NCBI GenBank assembly: GCA_905215445.1
Contig: CAJMPZ010000040.1
Location: 1 to 20,799 of the forward strand
Source of the DNA: an uncultured bacterium
GTDB taxonomy: Bacteria > Actinomycetota > Coriobacteriia > Coriobacteriales > Coriobacteriaceae
Length of the DNA stretch: 20,799 nucleotides
Direction of reading: 5' to 3'
Each line of letters begins with the position of its first letter. Position 1 is the first letter of the stretch. Shown here in pieces: positions 1-6,812 of the stretch. Both the position numbers and the translations under genes were made by a program. The notes beneath the pieces are model-generated. The model was not told the origin of the DNA. It saw only the letters and a program-made list of their open reading frames with translations, and did no database searches.

Positions 1-1
1 C

Positions 2-55
2 ATCCTTCCTACGATCCGGCTACCGCGCCGGCACACAGCACATCGTAGGAAGGAT
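2..55. repeat. Nested inverted repeat at the left edge
   Basis: A perfect 14-bp inverted repeat pairs 2-15 (ATCCTTCCTACGAT) with 42-55. A second 5-bp stem lies inside it (CCGGC at 16-20 with GCCGG at 27-31). Neither side carries a T-run, so a classical intrinsic terminator is not obvious. It may be an intergenic palindrome or the 3' hairpin of a gene beyond the left edge. The stretch 56-160 holds no gene I can support. Confidence 0.6.
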
Positions 56-160
56 TGAACTTGAATTCATTAGCTGTGAGCTAAGGTTGCGGTAAACGGC
101 CCATGCAGTTATCCAAACGCCGAGCAAACGCGCTTTGCGCGACCGTCCGCTGGCAGTATA

Positions 161-484
161 TCAACCCACCGTGACGGATTCCCCGGTAAAGGTGCTAATG
201 AGCAGCAGGATAAAGAACGCCAGGTAACTGATGCTCAGAAGATAGGCAATAACCAAAAAGATGGTCCATCCAACATTGCTCTTGCCTTCGGCACGGCGCT
301 GTTCGCGAGAACGACACAGCCAGATCGTCACGCCAATGGCCACAATCAACAGCACGAGTGCCGCTGCTGCCAACCCGGCAAGCGCAAACATCACGCCAAT
401 GCTCACGGCAATAACCGGAAGCAATAACAAGCCGCATCCACACCCACCGGGACTATAAACGGCAGATTGTCGGCGTCGCCCCAT
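161..484 (-). CDS. Small multi-pass membrane protein, function unknown
   Basis: A 107-residue protein. It has a short basic N-terminus (MGRRRQ), a GGCGCG motif near residue 15, then a long hydrophobic stretch (about 18-58, enough for two membrane helices), a polar basic loop (RSREQRRAEGK) and a third hydrophobic segment (about 74-100). I chose the ATG at 484 because GGAG stands 5 bases upstream. An in-frame GTG at 514 overlaps the stop codon of the upstream antitoxin gene and would add ten residues. It follows the higBA pair on the same strand with almost no gap, so it is probably co-transcribed. I do not recognise the family. No catalytic motif is visible, and any link to the toxin-antitoxin pair rests on position only. 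Confidence 0.65.
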   Translation of the reverse strand: MGRRRQSAVYSPGGCGCGLLLLPVIAVSIGVMFALAGLAAAALVLLIVAIGVTIWLCRSREQRRAEGKSNVGWTIFLVIAYLLSISYLAFFILLLISTFTGESVTVG

Positions 485-513
485 CGTCACTCCAACCTCA
501 ACATCTTTGAACA

Positions 514-855
514 CTACAATGCTATAGCCTGCTGAACAGGAACGATCTTATCCAGTTCCGGTTCGATGCGCCTCTTCTCCGCCTCGAGATCAAACGCTAT
601 CTGGGCGCGCAGCCAATAACCATCCGTCAGGCCAAAATAGCGGCAAAGGCGAAGGTCGGTGTCGGCCGTCACGCGACGCCTTCCCAAGATAATCTGCCCA
701 ATGCGCTGGGCCGGAATCCCGGTCTCCTTAGCAAGGCGATATTGCGAAATGCCCATAGGGACAAGAAAATCCTCTTTGAGAAGCTCACCAGGAGTCACCG
801 GCGGCAGCAAATCGGACGCAGTCTCATCACTTGTGATAATCGACGATTTCGACAT
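514..855 (-). CDS. higA: HigA-family antitoxin (XRE-type helix-turn-helix)
   Basis: A 113-residue DNA-binding antitoxin that should neutralise the adjacent HigB toxin and repress the operon. The family signature is clear: a PGELLKEDFLVPMGISQYRL segment (about 22-41), a helix-turn-helix around 37-58 ending in GRRRVTADTDLRL, and YFGLTDGYWLRAQIAFDLE (74-91), typical of the HigA addiction-module family. The frame is open upstream to a possible start at 930. I chose the ATG at 855 because it gives the usual family length, is preceded by GGGGATGG, and leaves only a 29-base overlap with higB, as expected for translational coupling. The acidic tail after residue 92 is variable in this family. The toxin-first gene order is the normal HigBA arrangement. 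Confidence 0.88.
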   Translation of the reverse strand: MSKSSIITSDETASDLLPPVTPGELLKEDFLVPMGISQYRLAKETGIPAQRIGQIILGRRRVTADTDLRLCRYFGLTDGYWLRAQIAFDLEAEKRRIEPELDKIVPVQQAIAL

Positions 856-1108
856 TCCAAGCCATCCCCTGTCTCCACTCAAAACAGACCCGATAGCGCT
901 CGTTAACACGGATGCTATATTGACCGGCACGATCGCCCTTCAAAGCTTCTAGGCGGTTGCCTGGTGGAACGCGAAGATCATCAAGCGATGCACAAACCTG
1001 CAGTTGGCGAATCTTCCTCAACGCAACACGCTCAAAAGGCACGAACTTCCTGACCCGCACACCCATGGCAAAGCGTTCGGTATCCTCATCTTTATACGAT
1101 GCAATCAT
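827..1108 (-). CDS. higB: HigB-type toxin (RelE superfamily mRNA interferase)
   Basis: A 93-residue protein matching the HigB/RelE-like 'plasmid maintenance system killer' family. It shows KDEDTERF near the N-terminus, DLRVPPGNRLEALKGDRAGQ (44-63), SIRVNERYRVCFEW (65-78) and the C-terminal VEIVDYHK. The family cleaves translated mRNA on the ribosome; the basic residues R67 and R73 and the terminal Tyr-His (91-92) lie where RelE-type toxins carry their active-site residues. The length is normal and nothing looks broken. AAGG lies about 8 bases before the ATG. It is the first gene of the higB-higA operon and overlaps higA. Confidence 0.9.
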   Translation of the reverse strand: MIASYKDEDTERFAMGVRVRKFVPFERVALRKIRQLQVCASLDDLRVPPGNRLEALKGDRAGQYSIRVNERYRVCFEWRQGMAWNVEIVDYHK

Positions 1109-1119
1109 AGTATCGCCTT

Positions 1120-1196
1120 ACGTTAGTAACGTCAAACGTTTCTATAGACTTACATCTCTATTATATCGTACGTTTGTTCGTATTATCTAGAACAAA
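1120..1196 (-). promoter_or_regulatory. higBA promoter with two candidate operators
   Basis: Reading the minus strand, a consensus TATAAT occupies 1165-1160; no strong -35 hexamer is visible. A 7-bp inverted repeat (TTTGTTC at 1173-1179, GAACAAA at 1190-1196, 10-bp spacer) covers the -35 region. A second, 6-bp inverted repeat with a single-base centre, ACGTTAGTAACGT (1120-1132), lies between the expected transcription start and the higB start codon. HigA proteins are known to repress their own operons by binding such palindromes; that these two are the sites is inference. Confidence 0.55.
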
Positions 1197-1210
1197 TAGT
1201 CCTTCACGCC

Positions 1211-2398
1211 TTAGTCAAGCAAAAGCAATCGTTTGTAGACATCGAGGCCCTTGAGTAGGATTTCCTCGTCAAAGAGCATGCTATCGGTATGCAGGGCGCT
1301 TGTTGCATAGGCGGGGCAGCCATCCGAATCACTCGGGTTGTCTTGGCCCTCTGGCACGCCCGTGCCCAGCAAGAAGAACACGCCCGGCAGATGCCGCTGA
1401 TAGAACGCGAAATCCTCGGCGATTAGCAGCGGCTCGTCCACGAGCTGCAATTCGGGCAGAGCGGGCGCGATTCGGGCAAACAGCTCGGGGTCGTTGTCGA
1501 CCGGCGGATACCCTTCAGCAAAATCGAGATCGTACGCGCAGCCCGTTGCAGCACACGCCTCATCGAGCACGCGGCGCACGCCCTCACGCGCACGGTCGAA
1601 CATGTCGTCCGTAAACACGCGCAGGCTGCCGGCAACATGGGCCTCCCCCGCCACCGCGTTACAGACGGTACCGGCCTGCAGTAGGCCAAACTTACCGATA
1701 CAGGGCTCATCGGCGCCCAGCTCGTCCATCAGCTCGCGCTCGGCAACCAAGAACTTGGCAGCCGCCAGTGCCGCATCGTGCGATTCCTCGACCGGAACCC
1801 CAAAGGTCTTGGCGATATGGATGCTCGTCCCGTGAATGTGCACATGCGTCTCGCTCGAACGTGCCAGCAGCGGACCGGGACAGCTCGCCAGCGTGCCGGC
1901 GGGAAGGTCGGGCCACACGTGAAAGCCAAAGATACGGTCGGCACCATAGCGCTCGAACACACCGCTCTCGCATACTGTCTTGGCACCACCGGTCGTCTCC
2001 TCGGCAGGCTGGAACACAAAGAGCACGTTGCGCTTAATGGCGCCCGGCTGCTCGCGAATCGTGCGGTCGACATACGTCGCGGCGGCAAGCGCCATGGCCA
2101 TGTGCCCATCGTGCCCACAAGCGTGCATCTTGCCGGGATGAGACGAGGCGAAGTCCGCGCCCGTGGCCTCTGCAATGGGCAGCGCATCCATGTCGGCGCG
2201 AATCGCCGTGGCATGCGCGGCACCAACGCCAGCGTCAAAGAACGCACAGACGCAGCTGGGGCACGGATGGGTCAGCTCGCAGTCGAGCGGCGCCAACACG
2301 CCCTCGATATAGGCGATAGTCTGCGGAAGATCGAAATCAAGCTCCGGAATGCGATGGAGATCGCGGCGATAGCGACGAAGTTCTTGGAGCTCGGTCAT
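1211..2398 (-). CDS. M20D-family metallo-amidohydrolase; candidate N-acetyl-diaminopimelate deacetylase
   Basis: A 395-residue zinc-dependent amidohydrolase of the M20D group (hippurate hydrolase, amino-acid amidohydrolase, N-acetyl-LL-diaminopimelate deacetylase). The usual motifs appear in order: DLHRIPELDF (13-22), RADMDALPI (67-75), MHACGHDGHMA (91-101, metal ligands Cys94 and His96), FQPAEE (129-134), FHVWPDLPAG (159-168) and LHTD near the C-terminus. The start at 2398 is chosen because AAAGGAA precedes it by 6 bases; five more codons are open upstream. It is transcribed divergently from the lysine/DAP operon. Because that operon encodes the acetylating enzyme DapH, a deacetylase is required, and this is the best candidate in the window. 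The family also contains hippurate and indole-acetyl-amino-acid hydrolases, so substrate assignment is inference from context. Confidence 0.85.
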   Translation of the reverse strand: MTELQELRRYRRDLHRIPELDFDLPQTIAYIEGVLAPLDCELTHPCPSCVCAFFDAGVGAAHATAIRADMDALPIAEATGADFASSHPGKMHACGHDGHMAMALAAATYVDRTIREQPGAIKRNVLFVFQPAEETTGGAKTVCESGVFERYGADRIFGFHVWPDLPAGTLASCPGPLLARSSETHVHIHGTSIHIAKTFGVPVEESHDAALAAAKFLVAERELMDELGADEPCIGKFGLLQAGTVCNAVAGEAHVAGSLRVFTDDMFDRAREGVRRVLDEACAATGCAYDLDFAEGYPPVDNDPELFARIAPALPELQLVDEPLLIAEDFAFYQRHLPGVFFLLGTGVPEGQDNPSDSDGCPAYATSALHTDSMLFDEEILLKGLDVYKRLLLLD

Positions 2399-2492
2399 AG
2401 AGGTTCCTTTCATGGGTGCGCGTCGGTTGCCATCTATTGTGCCGCAAGATTGCTACACCCTTATTTCCAGCATATCCTTGCATTTTTTAACC

Positions 2493-2521
2493 GTTATATA
2501 CGAATACTCTTGTTTGGTAAA
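2493..2521 (-). promoter_or_regulatory. Candidate promoter of the M20D amidohydrolase gene
   Basis: On the minus strand, TTTACC (2521-2516) and TATAAC (2498-2493) are separated by 17 bases and lie about 95 bases before the start codon. Both are good matches to sigma-70-type hexamers. Confidence 0.45.
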
Positions 2522-2538
2522 GTGCAACGTGGTAGGGT
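2510..2538 (+). promoter_or_regulatory. Candidate promoter of the lysA-dapA operon
   Basis: TTGTTT (2510-2515) and TAGGGT (2533-2538) are 17 bases apart, which would start the RNA near 2545, a few bases before the riboswitch P1 stem. The -10 element is weak but fits the TAnnnT pattern. It overlaps the divergent promoter of the amidohydrolase gene. Confidence 0.4.
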
Positions 2539-2549
2539 CTTTACCACTT

Positions 2550-2683
2550 GATAGAGGCGCGGGCACGAAGAACCGCGGGCGAGCCGGCAGGCTTTGACCC
2601 CGTGGGGAGGCGAAACCCGCCGAACTGGGTTTTTCGGGCACGAACAACCTGGTGGGCCTGCGGGAAACACCCGCAGGACTGTC
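2550..2683 (+). promoter_or_regulatory. Lysine riboswitch aptamer (L box)
   Basis: The leader carries the conserved blocks of the lysine riboswitch in the correct order. The P1 strand runs into GATAGAGGCGCG (2550-2561). The conserved junction GGGGAGGCGAAACCCGCCGAA lies near 2604-2624. CTGGTGGGCC (2649-2658) leads into a perfect 8-bp P5 hairpin (CCTGCGGG at 2657-2664 with CCCGCAGG at 2670-2677), and the closing CTGTC (2679-2683) pairs back to GATAG. Such RNAs bind L-lysine and shut off lysine synthesis or transport genes when lysine is abundant. The position, just before a lysA-dapA-dapB-dapH operon, agrees fully. Confidence 0.92.
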
Positions 2684-2699
2684 TGCAGCAATGCGGGAG

Positions 2700-2764
2700 C
2701 GCTATCCGGACATTGGGTCTACGCTATGCGGATTCGATGCGCAGGTAGCGCCGTCTGGATAGCG
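2700..2764 (+). promoter_or_regulatory. Riboswitch expression platform: long hairpin next to the lysA ribosome site
   Basis: A 12-bp stem with one G-T wobble pairs 2700-2711 (CGCTATCCGGAC) with 2753-2764. Its last base touches the only plausible SD site for lysA (GAGG, 2764-2767). No T-run follows, so a classical terminator is unlikely. I infer control at ribosome access or by Rho. I did not find the competing anti-hairpin with certainty. Confidence 0.6.
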
Positions 2765-2777
2765 AGGTTTACGGGAC

Positions 2778-5087
2778 ATGTCACTGACTCCCAACGAGGC
2801 ATATGCGGCAAAGCAGCCGTTTGTGGACAAGGAGACGCTCGAGCATATCGTCGAGCAATTCTCCACGCCGTTTCATCTATATGACGAGGCGGGCATCCGC
2901 CGCAACATGCAAGAAGTGCGCGACGCCTTTGCATGGAACCCGGGCTTTAAGGAATACTTTGCCGTCAAGGCCAACCCCAACCCGGCACTCATCTCCATTC
3001 TCAACGAATACGGCTGCGGCTGCGATTGCTCGAGCTATACCGAGCTCATGATCGCCCGCTCGCTGGGCATCACCGGACACGACATCATGTTCTCGTCCAA
3101 CGACACACCGGCGGCGGACTTTGAGCTCGCCGACAAGCTGGGTGCCATCGTCAACTTTGACGACATCAGCCACATCGAGTTCTTTGAGCGCGTTGCGGGA
3201 CCCATCCCCAAGACGGTCAGCTGCCGCTTTAATCCGGGCGGCCTATTCCAGCTCTCCAACGGCATCATGGATAACCCCGGCGACTCCAAATACGGCATGA
3301 CCACCGAGCAGCTCTTCGAGGCTTTCCGCATGCTCAAGACCAAGGGCGCCGAGAATTTTGGCATCCACGCATTCCTTGCCAGTAACACCGTCACTAACGA
3401 CTACTATCCCAAGCTCGCACGCATCCTCTTTGAACTTGCCGTGCGCCTGGAGCGCAAGACCGGCGCACATGTCGCCTTTATCAATCTGTCCGGCGGTGTG
3501 GGTATCCCCTACCTGCCCGAGCAGCAGGCTAACGACATCCACGCCATCGGCGAGGGCGTACACGCGGCCTACGATGAGATCCTGGTTCCCGCCGGCATGG
3601 GCGATGTGTCCATCTGCACCGAGATGGGTCGTTTTATGATGGGCCCCTACGGCTGCCTGGTGACCAAGGCCATCCATGAGAAGCAGATCTACAAGAACTA
3701 TATCGGTGTCGATGCAAGCGCCGTCGATCTGATTCGCCCTGCCATGTATGGCGCCTACCACCACATTACGGTGATGGGCCAGCCTGGCGGCGCCGACAAG
3801 ACTGCGGCACCCGTCACGGACACGTACGACATCACGGGCAACCTATGCGAGAACAACGATAAGTTCGCCATCGATCGCGAGCTGCCGTATATCGACATGG
3901 GCGACCTGCTCGTGATTCACGATACGGGTGCGCACGGCTACTCCATGGGCTACAACTACAACGGACGCCTACGCTCCGCCGAGGTCCTGCTGCGCCCCGA
4001 TGGCTCGGCCGACCTCATCCGCCGCGCCGAGCGCCCGGGCGATTACTTTGCCACGCTCGACGTGCTGCCGTACGGCCGAGAGTTACTGGCCAAGTCGCGC
4101 GCCGATGCCGCCCGCCGTCGCGCCCAGGACGAGCGCCTGGCAGTCGCCGCCCAATGGAACAAACGCATCCAGATCGCGGAAGCGAAGGAGAAGAACATGG
4201 ACATCCGCAACCTCGAGGGTTCGATCGTCGCCCTTGTCACGCCGTTTAAAAAGGACGGCAGCGTCGACTTTGATGCACTCGAGCGCCTTATCGATTTCCA
4301 CCTGCAAAATGGCACTGACGCCATCCTCACCCTGGGCACCACCGGAGAGAGCGCCACGATGACCGACGACGAGGACAACTCCGTTGTCGCCGCAGTGGTC
4401 AAGCAGGTGGCGGGCCGCGTCCCCGTCATCGCCGGCTCGGGCTCCAACTCCACGCAGACCATGCTCACCAAGTCGCTCACCTACCAGGGCCTGGGTGCCG
4501 ATGGTCTGCTGCTCATTACCCCCTACTACAACAAGTCTAACGAAGAGGGCATCTACCAGCACTTTAAGACCGTGGCCGACGCCGTGGACATCCCCTGCAT
4601 TCTGTACAACATCCCCGGCCGCTGTGGCTGCGGTATCAGCGAGCACAACGTAGAGCGCTTGGCCGCACACCCCAACATCATGGGCATCAAGGAGGCCTCG
4701 GGCAACGTCGCCTACGCGGCCAAGATCGCCCACCTGCTGTCCGATGACTTCCGCATGTACTCGGGCGAGGATGCACTCACCGTGCCGCTCATGAGCCTGG
4801 GCGCCTCGGGCACCATCAGCGTGTGGGCCGATGTTCAGCCGCAGCTCGTGCACGACATGTGCCGCGCCTATCTGGACGGTGACGTGGAGCGCGCCCGCGA
4901 TATCCAGATTGCCGGTCAGCCGCTCATCAACGCCCTCTTTAGCGAGGTCAACCCCATCCCCGTCAAGGAAGCGCTCGCACAGATGGGTATGATCGAAGCA
5001 AACTACCGCATGCCGCTGTGCCCCATGGCAAACGACACACGCGCTGAACTTACCGATGCTCTGAAGGGAGCTGGTCTGCTTGATTAA
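2778..5087 (+). CDS. lysA-dapA: LysA-DapA fusion: diaminopimelate decarboxylase + 4-hydroxy-tetrahydrodipicolinate synthase
   Basis: One uninterrupted frame of 769 residues holds two complete enzymes. Residues 1 to about 435 are a fold-III PLP decarboxylase (LysA, meso-DAP to L-lysine): YFAVKAN with the PLP lysine at K64, LSGGVG at 238-243 and the active-site GNLCENND with Cys357. Residues 436-473 are a charged, Ala/Arg-rich linker. Residues 474-769 are DapA (pyruvate + aspartate semialdehyde to HTPA). In DapA numbering it has LGTTGES with T48/T49, ITPYYNKS, Tyr137 in LYNIPGR, Arg142 and the Schiff-base lysine K165 in GIKEASGN. Both halves have normal length and all key residues. An AAGGAG six bases before Met474 suggests that DapA is also made separately. 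The fusion carries the last and the first committed enzymes of the pathway. The dapB start overlaps its 3' end. A single-base sequencing error removing a lysA stop cannot be excluded from this copy alone. Confidence 0.93.
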   Translation: MSLTPNEAYAAKQPFVDKETLEHIVEQFSTPFHLYDEAGIRRNMQEVRDAFAWNPGFKEYFAVKANPNPALISILNEYGCGCDCSSYTELMIARSLGITGHDIMFSSNDTPAADFELADKLGAIVNFDDISHIEFFERVAGPIPKTVSCRFNPGGLFQLSNGIMDNPGDSKYGMTTEQLFEAFRMLKTKGAENFGIHAFLASNTVTNDYYPKLARILFELAVRLERKTGAHVAFINLSGGVGIPYLPEQQANDIHAIGEGVHAAYDEILVPAGMGDVSICTEMGRFMMGPYGCLVTKAIHEKQIYKNYIGVDASAVDLIRPAMYGAYHHITVMGQPGGADKTAAPVTDTYDITGNLCENNDKFAIDRELPYIDMGDLLVIHDTGAHGYSMGYNYNGRLRSAEVLLRPDGSADLIRRAERPGDYFATLDVLPYGRELLAKSRADAARRRAQDERLAVAAQWNKRIQIAEAKEKNMDIRNLEGSIVALVTPFKKDGSVDFDALERLIDFHLQNGTDAILTLGTTGESATMTDDEDNSVVAAVVKQVAGRVPVIAGSGSNSTQTMLTKSLTYQGLGADGLLLITPYYNKSNEEGIYQHFKTVADAVDIPCILYNIPGRCGCGISEHNVERLAAHPNIMGIKEASGNVAYAAKIAHLLSDDFRMYSGEDALTVPLMSLGASGTISVWADVQPQLVHDMCRAYLDGDVERARDIQIAGQPLINALFSEVNPIPVKEALAQMGMIEANYRMPLCPMANDTRAELTDALKGAGLLD
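4185..4199 (+). promoter_or_regulatory. Internal ribosome binding site and start for stand-alone DapA
   Basis: A perfect SD AAGGAG (4185-4190) lies six bases before an in-frame ATG (4197-4199) exactly where a normal DapA would begin. It could yield a separate 296-residue DapA from the fusion mRNA, or be a relic of two once-separate genes. Confidence 0.7.
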
Positions 5088-5820
5088 GACCGTCATTATG
5101 GGAACGGGCCGCATGGGCTCGCTCATCCGCACTACCGCCGAGGGCATTGCCAACGCCGCCGGTCAACCCGTTTTCGACATCGTAGCCCAGATCGGCTTCG
5201 ACTTGTCCGAGCTCGAAAACGCCCCGGCAGCCGACGTCATCATCGACTTCTCGAACGTTGCGACCTTCGATGCCGTCGTCGCCTATGTCGAGCGCACGGG
5301 CGCGGCGTTGGTCTCGGGCACCACGGGCTACACACCCGAGCAGATGGATCGCCTGCGCGAACTGGGTCAGAACGCCCGCGTCATGCACTCCGGCAATTAC
5401 TCCATCGGTATCGCAGCCCTGCGTCATCTGGTAGCACAGGCTACACGCGAGCTGCCCGGCTTTGACTGCGAAATCGTCGAGACGCACCATAACCAAAAGG
5501 TCGACGCTCCCAGCGGTACCGCGAAGCTGCTGCTCGATGCCGTCGTCGAAGCCGAGCCCGAGGCAGGCTACCACCCCGTCTACGGACGCGAGGGCATGTG
5601 CGGCGCGCGTAATCCCAAGGAGATCGGCATGCACTCGCTGCGCGGTGGCACTGTCGCCGGCGTGCACGAAGTGAGTTTCTTTGGCCAAGACGAGGAAGTC
5701 ACGCTCGCGCATCGCGCCACGAGCCGTCAGATCTTTGTCAACGGCGCTCTGGCCGCCGCTCAAAAGCTCGTCGTCCGCGACCCTGGCTTCTACACCTTCG
5801 ACCAGGTCATGTTCGCCTAA
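5080..5820 (+). CDS. dapB: 4-hydroxy-tetrahydrodipicolinate reductase (DapB)
   Basis: A 246-residue reductase converting HTPA to tetrahydrodipicolinate with NAD(P)H in lysine/peptidoglycan precursor synthesis. The N-terminal Rossmann motif reads MGTGRMGSLI (7-16). The nucleotide/substrate loop is SGTTGY (79-84), and HSGNYSIGIAAL is at 103-114. The catalytic segment is THHNQKVDAPSGTAK (135-149) with His136/His137 and Lys140. The C-terminal HSLRGGTVAGVHEV block is typical of the family. Translation starts at a TTG that overlaps the last codons of the lysA-dapA frame by 8 bases; GAAGGGAG lies 9 bases upstream. This points to translational coupling with dapA. Slightly shorter than the E. coli enzyme but complete. 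Confidence 0.95.
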   Translation: MIKTVIMGTGRMGSLIRTTAEGIANAAGQPVFDIVAQIGFDLSELENAPAADVIIDFSNVATFDAVVAYVERTGAALVSGTTGYTPEQMDRLRELGQNARVMHSGNYSIGIAALRHLVAQATRELPGFDCEIVETHHNQKVDAPSGTAKLLLDAVVEAEPEAGYHPVYGREGMCGARNPKEIGMHSLRGGTVAGVHEVSFFGQDEEVTLAHRATSRQIFVNGALAAAQKLVVRDPGFYTFDQVMFA

Positions 5821-5859
5821 CCAGGTGTCAACCGTATCCACGCAAAGGAGAAACAGCAT

Positions 5860-6579
5860 ATGAGTAACGCAGCCGAGATGGATGCACAGGAGATTATCAA
5901 TTACATCGCCACCGCGCCTAAAAAGACGCCCGTCAAGCTGTATGTGCGCGAGAAGCCCGGCATGAAGGTTGCCTGGGGCGATGCGCACGTCTACGGCGGC
6001 CGTCGTGGCAAAACCGTCTTTGGCGACTGGGAAGAGCTCAAGGCCATCCTCGATGCCAATGCCGACTCCATCGACTATTACGACGTCGAGAATGACTGCC
6101 GCAACTCCGCCGTGCCCATGCTCGACCTTAAGGGCATCAACGCCCGCATCGAGCCGGGCGCGATCATCCGCGACCGCGTCGAGATTGGCGACCGTGCCGT
6201 CATCATGATGGGCGCCATCATCAACATCGGCTCCGTCATTGGCGAGGGTTCCATGATCGACATGGGCGCCGTGCTGGGCGGCCGCGCCACCGTGGGTAAG
6301 AACTGCCACATCGGCGCCGGCACCGTGTTGGCAGGCGTCGTGGAGCCCGCCAGCGCCACGCCCGTCATCATCGAAGACGATGTCATGATCGGCGCCAACG
6401 CCGTGGTCCTGGAGGGCGTGCACGTAGGCAAGGGCGCCGTCGTTGCCGCCGGCGCCGTATGCGTCGAGGACGTCCCCGCCGGTGCCGTCGTGGCCGGTGT
6501 CCCCGCCCGCGTCATCAAGATGCGCGACGAGAAGACCGACAGCAAGACCGGCCTCGAGGAAGGCCTGCGCCAGCTTTAA
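5860..6579 (+). CDS. dapH: Tetrahydrodipicolinate N-acetyltransferase (DapH)
   Basis: A 239-residue left-handed beta-helix acyltransferase, transferring acetyl from acetyl-CoA to tetrahydrodipicolinate. The N-terminal domain (1-90) begins with DAQEIINYIATAPKKTPVKL, characteristic of the DapH family rather than the succinyl enzyme DapD. Residues about 93-220 are hexapeptide repeats (for example MMGAIINIGSVIGEGSMID, IGAGTVLAGVVEPAS, VMIGANAVVLEGVHVGKGAV). Its length equals the Bacillus-type enzyme. AAAGGAG nine bases before the ATG sets the start. It is the last gene of the riboswitch-controlled operon, 39 bases after dapB. Its presence implies the acetylase variant, which needs an N-acetyl aminotransferase and a deacetylase not encoded in this operon. 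Confidence 0.94.
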   Translation: MSNAAEMDAQEIINYIATAPKKTPVKLYVREKPGMKVAWGDAHVYGGRRGKTVFGDWEELKAILDANADSIDYYDVENDCRNSAVPMLDLKGINARIEPGAIIRDRVEIGDRAVIMMGAIINIGSVIGEGSMIDMGAVLGGRATVGKNCHIGAGTVLAGVVEPASATPVIIEDDVMIGANAVVLEGVHVGKGAVVAAGAVCVEDVPAGAVVAGVPARVIKMRDEKTDSKTGLEEGLRQL

Positions 6580-6581
6580 TA

Positions 6582-6609
6582 GTTACGCGGGTTTACCAAC
6601 CCGCGTAAC
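6582..6609. terminator. Perfect hairpin directly after dapH
   Basis: A 12-bp perfect stem (GTTACGCGGGTT at 6582-6593 with 6598-6609) and a 4-base loop (TACC) start 3 bases after the dapH stop. No T-run follows, so it may protect the mRNA 3' end or act with Rho rather than being a classical terminator. Confidence 0.55.
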
Positions 6610-6631
6610 GGCTCGACGCTGCATCTTTGGT

Positions 6632-6655
6632 TCCGTCGTTCTAACGAACGACGGA
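6632..6655. repeat. Second perfect hairpin in the dapH-ndpA intergenic region
   Basis: A 10-bp perfect stem (TCCGTCGTTC at 6632-6641 with 6646-6655) with loop TAAC. It is flanked by two copies of TCGACGCT (6613-6620 and 6660-6667). No T-run. Function unknown. Confidence 0.55.
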
Positions 6656-6669
6656 CCGGTCGACGCTAC

Positions 6670-6775
6670 AAACGCCCCTAAGCGGCAATCTGACGTTCAA
6701 TCGTCGGTCGCGTACCGAAGTACGCTTCCCTCCTCTTTCACGTCACCTTGCTCGCCTAGGGGCGTTTTCGCTGAC
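6670..6775 (-). repeat. Long palindromic repeat element, copy 1 (structured RNA candidate)
   Basis: The element folds on itself along its whole length. Reading the minus strand, AAACGCCCCTA pairs with TAGGGGCGTTT (11 bp, 6757-6767 with 6670-6680). Further pairing follows: GGC with GCT, GCAA with TTGC and TGACGT with ACGTCA. Then comes an internal loop with a purine-rich side (GAAAGAGGAGGGAA). The tip is GCGTAC-TTCG-GTACGC (6710-6725), a cUUCGg tetraloop. Positions 6723-6775 match 20747-20799 in inverted orientation with 52 of 53 bases identical. Each copy lies just past the terminator of a gene on the same strand. Confidence 0.85.
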
Positions 6776-6812
6776 ATATGCTCAACCTGCGGCGCAATTC
6801 AATCCCATGCAA

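Noticed and set aside
4083..5153. Long minus-strand open frame opposite dapA
   Set aside because: Antisense shadow of a conserved enzyme, with no protein motif and no ribosome site.
5050..6423. Long minus-strand open frame (457 codons) opposite dapB and dapH
   Set aside because: Its product is a His/Asp/Val/Gly-rich repeat-like string typical of the shadow of a GC-rich gene; the plus strand carries two unmistakable enzymes.
6582..6609. A classical Rho-independent terminator after dapH
   Set aside because: The stem is perfect but no T-run follows on either strand; kept only as a 3' hairpin with lower confidence.
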